From: Lepus europaeus
Lineage: Eukaryota; Chordata; Mammalia; Lagomorpha; Leporidae
Length of the DNA: 64,000 nt
Assembly: GCF_033115175.1 (NCBI RefSeq)
Contig: NC_084847.1
Span: forward strand, 51,283,612 to 51,347,611
Reading direction: 5' to 3'
The notes below the pieces were generated by a model, which was not told the origin of the DNA, did not search any database, and saw only the letters and a program-made list of their open reading frames with translations. Position 1 is the stretch's first letter. Every line of letters begins with the position of its first letter. Shown one piece after another: positions 9,692-20,480 of the stretch. Made by a program: the position numbers and the translations under genes.

Positions 9692-11646
9692 AGTTGGACT
9701 GGACACTGGGCTGCCTGGCTGCAGGGAGGGGCCGGAGCCAAGGGCCAGCCCCGGGCGGTACGCAGGGGCAAGTGGACAGGGGCAGGGGCACCGGTGGTGA
9801 GCAGGTGTCCCCGTAGCTTCCGGAGGCACTGCTGGAAACAGGAAGGTGTGGGGGGGGGGGCGTCCGGACTCAGGGAGGGCCTGAGTCAGGGTAGGGGCTG
9901 GGGGGACCTAGAGGAGGGGGCCATGCTGGGAGGGAGCAGGCCCGAGTCCCCGCCACTACCCAGCCACACATGTGGGGCCTGGATACAGCGGCCTGTCCAC
10001 GTCTGACCCAGAGAAGCCAATACCTTCCATTTCCGGAACACATCCCCCAAGGGCCCGAAGCTGTCTGGGAGCAGCCCTTGCAATGCAATCGCCCCATGTT
10101 GCAGACGGGAAAGTTGAGGCCTCCCTTGGCGGTTAAACATAAACACCTCCGTCTCTGCACCCCCTGGAGCTGGGGGCTCCCGGAAGCTGGCTGCGGCAGC
10201 CTGTTCTAGCTCGGCGTCCAGACACAGGGCTTGGCACACAGTAGGTGCTCAACACCAGCCCAGTGCTGACACAGAGGAAACTGGTTTCCCGCCGCCCGCC
10301 CCCACCAAGACAAACAGGGACAGTTTCAGCCGGGACCACGCCCCCCGCCTCCCCCAGGGCCTTTCCTTACAAGGCTCTGCGGAAACACGCACAGGGCTGT
10401 GGGCTGAACAGCAGCAAAGATAAACATCCTTCCAGGTGACAGTAAATGCTTTCTTGTAGTGACCTCAGCCCAGCCTCCCTGCAGGGGACACCGAGGCCCA
10501 GGGCCTTGTCCAGGACACGTGGGAGCCTCCTGGCCCAGGGGCCCTCACCTGCGGTAGCCAGGCAGCAGGCTGTCTGTGAGCCTGGCAGGAGTTGACCAGA
10601 TGGCTAGACTCCCCTGTCGGCCCTACTTCCTGGTTCCCTGGGGACACAGCGATGCAGGAGCTGGCAGGGGAGGGGGTGGAGCAGGAGTGGAGGCAAACTG
10701 TAAAACTCTCCCCCACCCGCACCCCTGCTGGGACCCAGAGAGTGGGCGGGGGCTGGGGGCTGGGGAAACAGGTGCGGGAGAGGTTCCCCAGGTATGAAAA
10801 AGAGATGGGAGGGGCATGCTGGGGGAGCAAGAGCAGCCAAGACAGGGACTCCATGGTCACCACGGGCAGGTGGCTCCGACCCGCCCACACACCTGCAAAG
10901 CCAGGACACTTCTCTTCACTGCCCTCAGGCTACAGGAGCCCTGGCGTGGGGGAAGGGCAGGAGCTCCCAGGCAGGCCCCGCACCTGCCAGCCCCCAAAAG
11001 CTCAGACAACCTCTTGCCTGCCACCCACTGCCAACATCTGTGCTGGGCCCAGGGAGCGCAGGGCTGTTGTGTCTTTGCTTCCTTCTTCTTGTTCACAGTG
11101 GACACTCATCTCCCGCCAGGAGAACTGGATTGAGGCGGATGGGGGGAGGGAGGCGGTGGCTGGGTTTCACCATGGCTACCTCCTCCCGCACTGGGTCAAC
11201 TCGCCCAAAAACCAGCCACAACCACCTTCCCAGAGCCAGCAGCTTCCTCCCTGGTGAAGTGGGCACCGTTCTGTCCCCTGTCTAATACAGATGCGAAGGA
11301 GACGGTGGAGGGGGCATGAAAATCCGCCCCCCCACAGTGAGCTTGCTTGCTGCTCCCCTCCCCCAACTCCGCTCATGCCAGGCAGGAGCAAGAACTTCCC
11401 AGCCCTAGTCCCAGAATCCTCAGGCACGGTGCACACACACACACCTTGCTCCAGACCCAGCTCCTTAGAAATCACTAGCAAAGGGTCCCCTCTGGCTCGG
11501 AGCCACACTGCTGTCTGCAGAGCCCAGGGCCAGCGCAATGATTTCGGCTCCCAGGGTCTCTGCTGCCTGCCGTTGGGGTACGGGAAGAGCAAAGGCAGGT
11601 AAGGTGGTGGTGTTGATGAGAAACCTCTCCTCCCGGGCCAGGCATC
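9692..11646. other. Unique intergenic DNA
   Basis: About 2 kb almost free of SINEs, with one MIR-like relic. Open frames lack homology. Being SINE-poor within a SINE-dense interval, it is a reasonable place for CLDN4 enhancers. Confidence 0.4.
10050..10250 (-). mobile_element. MIR/L2-like relic
   Basis: CCCATGTTGCAGACGGG…AAGTTGAGGCC is antisense MIR core; GCTTGGCACACAGTAGGTGC nearby (10230-10249) is L2/MIR-like. Confidence 0.45.
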
Positions 11647-11750
11647 TGGGGAGACGCAGCTCTTTCTGGGAGCGGGGTCCCTGTGATGCTGTGCAAGGCA
11701 GTGGGACTCGGTGGAGGGAGCACTGGGGTGGAGGGAACGGCGAGGGATGC
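11647..11750 (+). repeat. Dispersed ~105-bp repeat, copy 2 (uninterrupted)
   Basis: TGGGGAGACGCAGC…GGGGTCCCTGTGA…GGGGTGGAGGGAAC…GGGATGC; about a dozen differences from copy 1 over the shared length. Confidence 0.75.
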
Positions 11751-11764
11751 CCAGCTTAGGTTAA

Positions 11765-12062
11765 GACCGCACCTGCGATCAGACGCCCACATCTCGTATC
11801 AAAGAGCTTGGGCTGGAGTTCCAACTCAGCTCCTGGTTCCAGCTTCCTGCTGCTGTGCACGGGGTGGGGGTGGGGGGACAGCAGGTGTCAGCTCAACTAC
11901 TTGGGTCCCCACCACCCACTCGGGAGACCCGGATTGGGTTCCTGGCTCCTGGCTTCAGCTTGGCCCAGCCCTGGGTGTTGTGGGCATTTAAGGAGAATGA
12001 ACCAGCAGATGGAAGATTTCTCTCTCTCCCTCTGCCTTTCAAATAAATCAATAAAAGTTTTG
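11765..12062 (+). mobile_element. CSINE, old subfamily
   Basis: Head ACGCCCACATCTCGTATC…GAGCTTGGGCTGG differs from the common type; body GGGAGACCCGGATTGGGTTCC, GGAAGATTTCTC and tail AAATAAATCAATAAAAG are clear. Confidence 0.85.
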
Positions 12063-12138
12063 GAAAATTTTCTCTTCCCCACCATTTTGATCTTTATAAA
12101 ATCAAGCAGGTTTTCTGAACAACACAGAAGGAAGCAGT

Positions 12139-12397
12139 GGGGCGGGCACTGTGGTGCAGTGGGCTAAGTCTCTGCCTGCGGCGCTGGCATCCCATATGGG
12201 CTCCAGTTCAAGTCCCAGTTGCTCCACTTCCGATCCAGCTCTCTGCTATGGCCTGGGAAAGCGGTGGAAGATGGCCCAAGTGCTTGGACCCCTGTACCCA
12301 CATGGGAGACCCAGAAGAAGCTCCTGGCTTCGAATTGGCATAGCTCCAGCCATTGTGGCCATTTGGGGAGTGAACCAGCAGATGAAAGACCTCTCTT

Positions 12398-12436
<39 letters not shown>

Positions 12437-12497
12437 AGCTCTGCCTTTCAAATACATAAATAAAATCTTTAAAAAAAAAAAGAAAGAAAAGAAAAGA
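12139..12497 (+). mobile_element. CSINE, full length
   Basis: Complete head, box B-like GTTCAAGTCC, body, 35-base CT tract, AATACATAAATAAAATC and A-rich tail; GAAGCAG occurs on both flanks as a likely target duplication. Confidence 0.93.
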
Positions 12498-13337
12498 AGC
12501 AGCTCCAAAAACCTCCTCACTTGGAAGTTGGAGCAAAAATATTTATTTTTGCAGAAATTCATGGAGTGTGCAAACGCTGGTCCCCGCCTGCCCACGGATA
12601 GAAGCAAAGACCCTGCTTCCTTTTGAACCAGAAACGTCACGAAATTTTCAAACGTCCGTGGGTGAGCTGCTAAGGGGACATCACAAAACCTGAGACGCAC
12701 TTCTGAGCTCTCTGCTTGGGTTGTCCTAGAAGGGTCTCCCTAGGGTTACAGCCAACAGGGCGTGTCGCCGCCCGCTGGAAATTCAGACACAACACCCAGG
12801 GCACCGGTGGAGACCTCCCAAGGCAGAGCCGAGGGCCGGGGACTTTCAGAGTCCTGGGTACCACACGGTGGCCCCCCAATGGCTCAGGCTCAGATGCTGG
12901 AGGAAGCCCTCGTCTGGGGTAGCCGGGTGACAGCGCCCTAGACTTAGATGCCGACTCCAGGGGCTGGACCCATGCAGACACTGAGCGCCCACTGGCCGCC
13001 CCGTGGGTCCCACCTGGCTCCCAGAAAACCCCAGGCCCTGAGCCCGGAAATGGAGGCCCAACCCTGGCCCCCAGCCTGCGGGCCATCCACCCTGGGCCTG
13101 GAGCTTGGTTAATGACAGGGCCAGGCTGCCTGACCTGGACAGACTGGCTGAGCCGGTGCAGCCCGAGGCTGGGCCCGCATGGGCGGGTGGACGATGCGGG
13201 AGGCCCCATCTGGGGGTGCCTTCTCAGTGAGGTCCCAGGGCCCAGGCACAGAACGGGAGGGGCAGAGGGAAGGGCTGAAGGCACGGATGCGGGGGGGGAG
13301 GGGAAGAGGGAGGCTCAGTGGACTCAGGACAGGGGTT
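12498..13337. other. Unique intergenic DNA
   Basis: GC-moderate, no repeats named, no gene recognised. Confidence 0.4.
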
Positions 13338-13626
13338 GAAAAAATATATCTATTTATTTGAAAGGCAGAGTTACAGAGAGACAGAGAGGTCTCCCATCCA
13401 CTGGTTCACTCTCCAAATGCCTGCAACAGCCGGGGGTGAGTCAGGTCGAAGCCAGGAGCCTGGCGCTCCATCCGGGTCTTCCACAGGGATTTCAGGGCCC
13501 GTCCTCTGCTGCTTTCCCCAGGCGCACCAGCAGGGAGCTGGATCGGAAGTGGAGCAGCCGGGACTCATAGGGGCTGCCGGCATCACAGGCAGTAGCTTAA
13601 ACCCCCTGTGCCGCAGCACCGGCCCC
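13338..13626 (-). mobile_element. CSINE
   Basis: Antisense: ATATCTATTTATTTGAAAGGCAGAG tail end at left, GCCGCAGCACCGGCCCC head at right; a partly deleted body. Confidence 0.9.
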
Positions 13627-13639
13627 AAAGGCTTCTTTA

Positions 13640-13806
13640 TGTTGTCATCATTCCCTAAACAATACGGTCTAACAACCAGCTAGCTGGGGCATCATCGTAG
13701 GTACCACAATCCGAGATGTGCGTGGGTTTTGTGCAAATGCTGTGCTGTTCCTAGAGGTCCCCTGAGCAGCTGTGGATTTGGGTTTCCGCAGTGAATTCTG
13801 GAACCG
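13640..13806 (-). mobile_element. TcMar-Tigger/MER2-like DNA transposon fragment
   Basis: GATGTGCGTGGGTTTTGTGC, AAATGCTGTGCTGTTCC and GTGGATTTGGGTTTCCGC resemble antisense MER2-type sequence as I remember it; one end only. Confidence 0.5.
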
Positions 13807-14044
13807 ACTGCCCGCCGTGACCTTGACCACTGCCTGCATCCCTCCCAGACCTCCCACCTTCACAGGCCGACCCTACATCACAGAGGGGTCCCCGCCAGCC
13901 CCAGACAGCCTACCTGCCTCCTCCTGCTCCCCCCACCCACCCCGCCACTTCCTGCAGCTCTAGCTTCAAGTCCCTCTAGTCTCCTGCCCAGCTGAGGAAG
14001 CCTCCTTCTGCCCGTTGCCCCCACCACCCCCGACCCCGGGATCT

Positions 14045-14290
14045 CAGTTGAGCTACTCAGTGGACATTTTTTAAACACCTGCCTTGGCCCAGGTCCTAGG
14101 CTAGGTGCCTTGGAATAACAGCAAATCATCTTATCTCACTGCAAAACCACGCAGGGGCGATCATTAGCACGCCCATTTTAGAGATGAGAACATAAAGTCC
14201 CGGGCAGCTGCTGAGACGACATTCCAGGGCCACCGGGATAACGTCCCGACCAGACTCACACCCAGTCTGGGGTCTGGTTCCGGGTTCTTC
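14045..14290 (-). mobile_element. MIR, near full length
   Basis: CACGCCCATTTTAGAGATGAG with ordered flanks (ACTCAGTGGACATTTTTTAAAC left, GGGTCTGGTTCC right) fits an antisense MIR. Confidence 0.6.
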
Positions 14291-14612
14291 TCTGCCTCCA
14301 CACTCTCGTTCAATTATTCCCGTGTTCTTACAGGAAGGGTTTACAGAGCCTCTGCTCGGAGCCAGATCCGGGCTGGGTATTCACCCCAGATCCAAATAGA
14401 CAGCAACCGCCACAGCCTTGGCGTTGATTCTACCTGGGGTATAGGGCAGGCTTCCTGGAGGAGGTGGCAGGTGGAGAAAAAGTTTAGGGGAGGGGGACTC
14501 CAAAAAGGGGAGCAGCCTGGGCAAAACCAGGGAACAGGTACATCTAAGGAGACAAGGGCTCCGGGGTCAAGCAGGTACAGCAAGAAACCGGGATCTACCC
14601 CCCCCCAACACA

Positions 14613-14613
<1 letters not shown>

Positions 14614-14649
<36 letters not shown>
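14614..14649. repeat. CA microsatellite
   Basis: (CA)n preceded by CCCCCCCCAACACACC. Confidence 0.97.
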
Positions 14650-14650
<1 letters not shown>

Positions 14651-15934
14651 CCATCGGCCAGCTGGGCGAGACGCAGGTCTCATGATGCGAGTTTACAGAG
14701 AGTCCCTTGTGCTCCCGTGATATACTGAGAGCCGGAGAGAAACCAGCGGAAGACCGGGGACTCCCAGGCTGTGAGTCAGCGGTGACGGGACCAGGTACGA
14801 GACTCGGGAGTCCGGGATCGTAAATGCAATCTGGCCCCAGCCCCGGTGACTCAGACGCCACACGGCTGACCTCGCTCCTGCGCTATGGCCCCCCCGACCG
14901 TCCCCCATCTGTCCCAAGCGTTCTGGCCATGGATGGGTGGCCACAGCCCACACCCTTTCCTGTAGCCATAACGTCCTTCTCGGAGGGGTGGGAGGCCCGG
15001 ATGCCCAACTGCCTGGCCTGTGCCCGCTCGCTAAATGCATGCGCTACCCCCTGACCTAGCCAGGCTGCAGCCCTCAGCCCCAGGCTGACCTGCCCCCGCC
15101 CCCTCCTGGGAGCAGCAGGTGGGGCACGGGGCCGGGAGCAGCCACGCTTGTGGCTAGCTTTGAACTGTTTAATTGCTTCAGACTCTTCATGCCTTAGACT
15201 TCTGAAGTGTGCCAGGGTGCTCGCCTCCTGCCCCTCCCACGCCGCGCTGCTCCCTACAGTGATGCAGGGGGGGGGCTGGCCTGCTGCCACCTGCTCTGTC
15301 TCTGGGCCCAGCATCTGTCTCCCGGGCTCTCCCAATCACCTGCCTCCCACTTCTTTGCCATCTCACCAGGCTGCCAGGGAACTCAGCAAACAGCCCCTAC
15401 CACTCCCTCCAAGCCCACGACATCGCTTGTCCCAAGTTCCTGCTGCCGGACCCCAGCGTGTGTGGCCCCTTCAGGGCCTGGGGCTTGGGGTCCTTGCAGC
15501 CATTCTGAAAGCACTGGTGACGTGAGCCCTGGCCCGGAGCGAGGCAGCCATCAGCCGGAAGCTGTCCCCTGCTAACCACACCTGAATTCACTTAATGATC
15601 AGGGAACTGGTCAGGAGGTAAGTTCCAGTAGGGCGGGGACAGGTGTCCGGCTCCTGTGACTCATGCCTGGCCCACCGCAGGGGCTTTCTCTGCTAGCCCC
15701 GAGCCTCCTGTTCACTCCCTGCCCAGCAGGGGTCGCTCCCGCTTCCCTCCTGGCTGTCCCCACTCAGCAGCGCCCACGTCTCGGCTCCTCTAGACATTAG
15801 CTTTGCCCTCAAGTTCAGGCTCATGAGCCGCTTCGGCCTCAATCCTTTTACCCCGCCCCAGTGCCAGGCCAGCCCAGCTGGGAACAGAGCAAGGAGGGAA
15901 GAGCAAACTCCCTGGGGTCAGGCAACATCCCAGA

Positions 15935-16180
15935 GGACGTCGGTTCGAGTCCCGGCTGCTCCACTTTCAACCCAGCTCCCTGCTAATGACCTGGGAAAGC
16001 AGCAGAAGATGGTTCAAGTGCCTGGGCCCCTGCACCCACGTGGGAGACCTGGTCCTGGCTCCTGGCTTCGGATTGGCTCAGCTCCGGCTGTTGTGGCCAT
16101 TTGGGGAGTGAACCAGTGGATGAAGACCTCTCTCTCTCTCTGTAACTCTTTCAAATAAATAAAATAAATTTTTAAAAGAA
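15935..16180 (+). mobile_element. CSINE, 5'-truncated
   Basis: Starts near box B (GGTTCGAGTCCCGGCTGC) and runs through CT tract and AAATAAATAAAATAAA tail; the first ~60 bases are missing. Confidence 0.9.
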
Positions 16181-16335
16181 AAAAACTCTCCAATTGGCAA
16201 GGCCAGCACTCCCCCAACATGCCCCTCACTGGCCCCCACTCACTGCCAGTTCCCCTGACTGTCCACCCGCACGCAGAGGCCACAACCCCCAACCCCCCCT
16301 TCCTCCTAGGGGTCCCCCCAGAGGAGATGGACTCT

Positions 16336-16505
16336 GAGGCCACACCCTCAAGGGGCGGAGCCAGAGGCTCCACCCTCGGGGGGCAGGGACAGAGGCCTCA
16401 CTCTAGAGGAGGTGGGGTTTGAGGCCACGCCCTCTGGGGGTGGAGCCAGAGGCCACACTCTCAGGAGGCGGAGCAAGTGGCCACACCCTCAGGGAGGCAG
16501 AGCGA
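16336..16505 (+). repeat. Minisatellite, about 6 copies of a 28-bp unit
   Basis: Unit approximates GAGGCCACACCCTCAGG plus GGGCGGAGCCA. Copies start near 16336, 16364, 16393, 16421, 16449 and 16477 and differ from each other by several bases each. Not related to CSINE. Confidence 0.85.
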
Positions 16506-16689
16506 CTTCCTTCCAAAGAATCCCATAATGCAGCAGACACCAAGGGCAGATTTGGGGATTCAGCCCTGGAATCAAGGAAAACCCCCACCGCCCTGCATGA
16601 AGCTGATGGCCTCCACGTTTGACGTGAACAAAGTGGCCCTTTTCCTGCGCGCGTCCTCCGTCCTCCTGTGAGCGTCCATGGTCTCCAGC

Positions 16690-16930
16690 ACACAGGTGTC
16701 AGAGCCGGCTGGCGTCCCGCCTGCTGCACTGCAGATCCAGCGCCCTGCCAAGGCGCCTGGGAAAGCAGCGGAGGGCGGCCCCGAGTGCCTGGCCACCTGC
16801 CACTCACGTGGAAGACCCAGGCTGAGTTCTCGCTTCTGGCCCAGCCTCATCTGTCGTGGGCGTTGGGGAAGTCAACCGCTGAAAGGGAGACAGCCCCCTC
16901 TCTCTCTAACAAACAAAACGATTTTTTAAA
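16690..16930 (+). mobile_element. CSINE, diverged
   Basis: Recognised by GCGCCTGGGAAAGCAGCGG, ACGTGGAAGACCCAGGCTGAG and the short CT tract; head and tail are degraded. Confidence 0.7.
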
Positions 16931-17090
16931 ATCTAGAACTGTTCTTAAAAATACAGTCTATTTTTCAAGGAAGGATAGCAGGGCCACCTCCTCCAGGAAG
17001 GCTTCCCAATTCATGCTTGGACAGTGGGAATCTCAGAAAGAGACGTGAGACAGCAAGGCTCTTAATAGGAAAGCAGATTTTACTCCTTTT

Positions 17091-17415
17091 TTTAAAAAAA
17101 AAAAAGATTTATTTTATTTATTTGAAAGAGTTACAGAGAAAGAGAGAGAGAGAGGTCTTCCATCCACCGGTTCACTTCCCAATTGGCCACAATGACTGGA
17201 GCTGCGCCGATCCAAAGCCAGGAGCCAGGAACTCCTTCCAGGTCTCCCACGTGGGTGCAGGGGCCCAAGCACTTGGACCATCTTCCACTGCCTTCCCAGG
17301 TGCATCAGCAGGGAGCTGGATCTGAAGTGGAGCAGCCAGGACTCGAACTGGTGCCCCTGTGGGATGCTGGCACTGCAGGCTGGGGCTTTAACCCGCTGCG
17401 CCACAGCGCTGGTCC
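17091..17415 (-). mobile_element. CSINE, full length
   Basis: AAAGATTTATTTTATTTATTTG start and GCGCCACAGCGCTGGTCCC end; little diverged. Confidence 0.93.
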
Positions 17416-17871
17416 CTGTGGGTTTTCTAATACATGTTCAGTTATACAGCTTCTGATTGGATACCTTAGAGAGCACTGCTCACACCAGCCGCACGAAGCC
17501 ACACCTGTGTGCACCTGCTGTGGACCGAGCTGCACTCGGCATTTCTCATAAAGTTCCCGCCAGCCCCCACCCCTGCTCCAGGAAGCCCCCTGCTGAACAG
17601 CCTGAAGTTGGTTTTTTTTTTTTTTCTATCTAAGAGAGGGCCAGGTGGCAGGACTCAGCGGCCAGTCCCGCTCAAGTGCCACAAGGCCTGGTGGAGAATG
17701 TCCTGTTCTGAGCAGGTGCACACTGACGTGTGGAGTGGCTCATTGTCATGGTCACCCAACCACGTCTCGGCCGGCTCAGGGGAAAACCAAGCATGGAGGT
17801 CAGCAGGGGACAATGCAGCCAGCAGGACCTGAGCTGATCCCGGAGGCAGTGCCACTGGAGCCCTCTCTCTT

Positions 17872-18184
17872 TTAAAACGTTTATTCACATCTAGTTGGAA
17901 GGCAGAGTGACACAGAGAGAAGGATCTTCCATCCGCTGGTTCACTCCCCAGATGGCCACAATGGCCAGGGCTGGGCCAAGCCGAAGCCAGGAGCCAGGAG
18001 CTCCATTGTAGTCTCCCACTCAGGTGCAGGGGCCCTAGCACTCGGGCCACCATCCCCTGCCTCCCAGGCTACATTAGCAGGGAGCTGGAGGGGGAGCCGA
18101 GGAGCCGGAGCTGGAACCCGGGCTCGCACGTGGGACGCGGGCGCCGTGAGTGGCAGCTGCACCTGCTGTGCCACAAGGCCTACT
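17872..18184 (-). mobile_element. CSINE
   Basis: Antisense copy with a diverged tail (ACGTTTATTCACATCTAG) and a head altered to GTGCCACAAGGCC. Confidence 0.88.
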
Positions 18185-18559
18185 CTCGCCGCTTGTCTGA
18201 AGTTTTACATCTCTTAAAAAATGCAAAGTTCATAGAAGCATTAAGAGGGCCCAGTGAGGTGAGTGGGAACAGGAGCAGAGGCCTGGAAGGCAGAAGGCCA
18301 GGGCAAGGCAGGGCGTAGGGGCTGGGATCCTCAGGTGGGCTGCCGAAGTGCACTAAGCCAGCCTGGGGACAACCGGGAAGCGGCAGGTGGCCAGAAGTTC
18401 CTCCAGCCCGGGCTCCTCCCTCAAGTCACCGCCCCTACACCCTCCCCCCCAGGCCCGTGCTGCCTCCTGTGCTCTGGCGCCATCCCCTGGCCTGTCCCCA
18501 GCATGTGACCCAGCTGTCCCCGTGGGCAGAGTACTCCGGCTGACCCGCAGGACGCCAGC

Positions 18560-18640
18560 GTTTAGAACCTGGCTTGCCCAGGGTTGCATGCGGGAAGAAT
18601 CAGAATTTGAACCCAGAACTGCTGGAAACCAAAGCCGGGC
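18560..18640 (-). mobile_element. MIR fragment
   Basis: CTTGCCCAGGGTTGCATGC…GAATTTGAACCCAGAAC matches the antisense MIR tRNA-related half. Confidence 0.6.
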
Positions 18641-18880
18641 AGAGCTCCCCGAAGAGCTGGGACGTCTAACTGAAGCTGGCTCCCGCCAGGGAACAAATAC
18701 AAAGGCTCCCAGGTCCTGTCTTCAGGGGCTGCGACGCCCCCAGCCCACGCCACCCCCAGCTCCCTGTCCACCCGGGGCCCGCGGCGGCGGTCCGGCAGGT
18801 GTCAGCCGCGCTTCCCTACTAGCGCGCCCTCTGGCGTTCGCTTGTGGGAACTGCAGCCGCCTCCCAGGGTTCCCGCTCAG

Positions 18881-18884
<4 letters not shown>

Positions 18885-18921
<37 letters not shown>
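18885..18921. repeat. 37-base T tract without an attached SINE
   Basis: Uninterrupted T run between unique GC-rich sequences; no CSINE body on either side. Confidence 0.95.
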
Positions 18922-18922
<1 letters not shown>

Positions 18923-19079
18923 AGCCTTGTCTGGGCGCCAATAGCAGGTGGAGGGGCGGGGAGGAGGAATGGCCACGGGCTGGCAAACTTATCCTCCCCC
19001 CCGCCACGAACTGCCAGAAGAATTCGCAAGTTCTTTTTACAAGGTGTTCATCGTGATGAAAAGTTAAAAGCTGATCAGG

Positions 19080-19330
19080 GCCAGGAGCGCGGCTGGGGGT
19101 CCTGGTGCCTGGGCTGGGTGTGGCGGCCCCTCGGTGTCTGAAGGGGTCGTGCCGCCCAGGCCGAGGAGGCGCCCACCCTGGCCAAGGGGGGAAATGGACA
19201 AGGGATGCGGGGCGCAGCTGGGGCCCCGGCAGCAAGGGGCGCCTCCCAGCGGAGGCGGGCGGCACTGCAGCCCTCGGCCCGGAGCCCATGGCAGAGGAGG
19301 GAGGGTCCCCGGAATGACGTCATCACAGGG
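19080..19330. promoter_or_regulatory. GC-rich block with consensus CRE between the claudins
   Basis: Repeat-free, CpG-containing block in the middle of the claudin interval, ending in a full palindromic cAMP-response element TGACGTCA at 19315-19322. It could be an enhancer or the promoter of an unannotated transcript. No convincing coding frame or splice pattern was seen. Function inferred. Confidence 0.35.
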
Positions 19331-19907
19331 TCGCGCCCCACCCCCCAGTCCGTTACCACGCTCAGCTGCAGCCAGGCTGGGAGGACAGGGGGGGTTTTAG
19401 ACGGGAGGGCACTCGGGGAGGGAGGGGACAGGGTCTGGGAGAGGTGGGGGCTCAGGAGGGAGGGGAGAGGGCTCAGGCGAGGAAGGGGTTCAGGAGATAT
19501 GGACCAGTGACGGCAGCGCCCAACTCAGGCCCCAGGGGCTGGGTGCCCTGTTCCCCACCCCGTCGTCGTGGGCAGCGCCCTTGGCCCCTCTCCCAGGCAG
19601 CCCCCAGGCCTGGCCCCAAACGGAAGCAGCCGAGCTTGGGCAGGGCGACTTTATGGCTCCTGGCGAAACCCGGCCCTGGGGACAGGGAAGAAGTTTCTCT
19701 GCCGGTTGTTGTTTGGGGGGGGGGGGTGACTCACTGCTCCCTCCCGGCTTCCTGACACCTAAGAGCTTGGGAATTGTCCATGAGCAACCAGCCACCAGCC
19801 ACGCCCTGGCGACTCTCACCTCACACCTGCCTCCCGGCCCACAACCTCACAAGGGCCAGGCCGCGCCCAGAACTGGGGACATTTGCGACACCTGGCCTGC
19901 TGTTCCG

Positions 19908-20128
19908 TATTGGAGTCTTGGCTGCCCTCCTCGCCCTCCAGCTCCCTACTGATGCAGGAAAAGCAGCCGAGTGAGGCTGAGCCGAGGGCTTGGCCCCTGC
20001 ACCCACAGGGAGACCCAGATGGAGTACCTGGCTCCTTCCTGACCCTGGCAGCCATTTAGGGGGCGAAGCAGCAGGTGGAAGATTGATTTGTAGCTCTGCT
20101 TTTCAAATAAATACATCTTAAAAATGAC
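19908..20128 (+). mobile_element. CSINE, diverged and shortened
   Basis: CCCTCCAGCTCCCTACTGATG, GCCCCTGCACCCACAGGGAG, GAAGCAGCAGGTGGAAG and CAAATAAATACATC mark it; no CT tract remains. Confidence 0.75.
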
Positions 20129-20480
20129 AATAACAAAAAACCTACCATAGCCTAGGAGGAAATATTTGCCAGGCATGCCACCAACAAATGATAAAGAAAT
20201 AAATTCCATACATCAGTCACAGACAACCCCCGAGAAAACCGAGGCGTGGACGGCTGAGATAAAGGACAGGTCGCAGACGAAGGCGCTCCCTGTGGTCAGC
20301 CGTCAGATAGCAGCAAGTTAAAGCAATGCAATGCCCTGGGCTCCCAGCATAAAGGAGCCATGAATGGATACAATGTTTCAACCTTGCCAGGTGCACCTGG
20401 TAAGGTGAGGGCGAGAGAACCCTGTGCCCCAGCACCCCTGCTGCTTTGGAACCTCACAGGCAAGTGTCGGAAACCAGGAC
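20129..20480 (+). mobile_element. L1 ORF2 fragment, diverged
   Basis: GAGGAAATATTTGCCAGGC, CAACAAATGATAAAG and GCAGCAAGTTAAAGCAATGC track the L1 ORF2 3' end in order; right limit vague. Confidence 0.5.

Larger units (their letters stand above)
13807..15934. other. Unique DNA with MIR and CA repeat
   Basis: Apart from the listed MIR and microsatellite nothing was identified; no homologous coding frame. Confidence 0.4.
18185..19907. other. Unique DNA around the T tract and CRE block
   Basis: SINE-free 1.7 kb with a MIR fragment, a 37-T tract and a GC-rich CRE block. No supported gene. Confidence 0.4.

Noticed and set aside
16336-16505. Short regularly spaced repeats resembling a CRISPR array
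   Set aside because: The 28-bp units are directly tandem with no spacers, in mammalian DNA; it is a minisatellite.
18922-19289. Minus-strand frame reading LLTFHHDEHLVKRTCEFF
   Set aside because: Looked peptide-like beside the T tract, but no protein family is recognised and the frame runs into the homopolymer.
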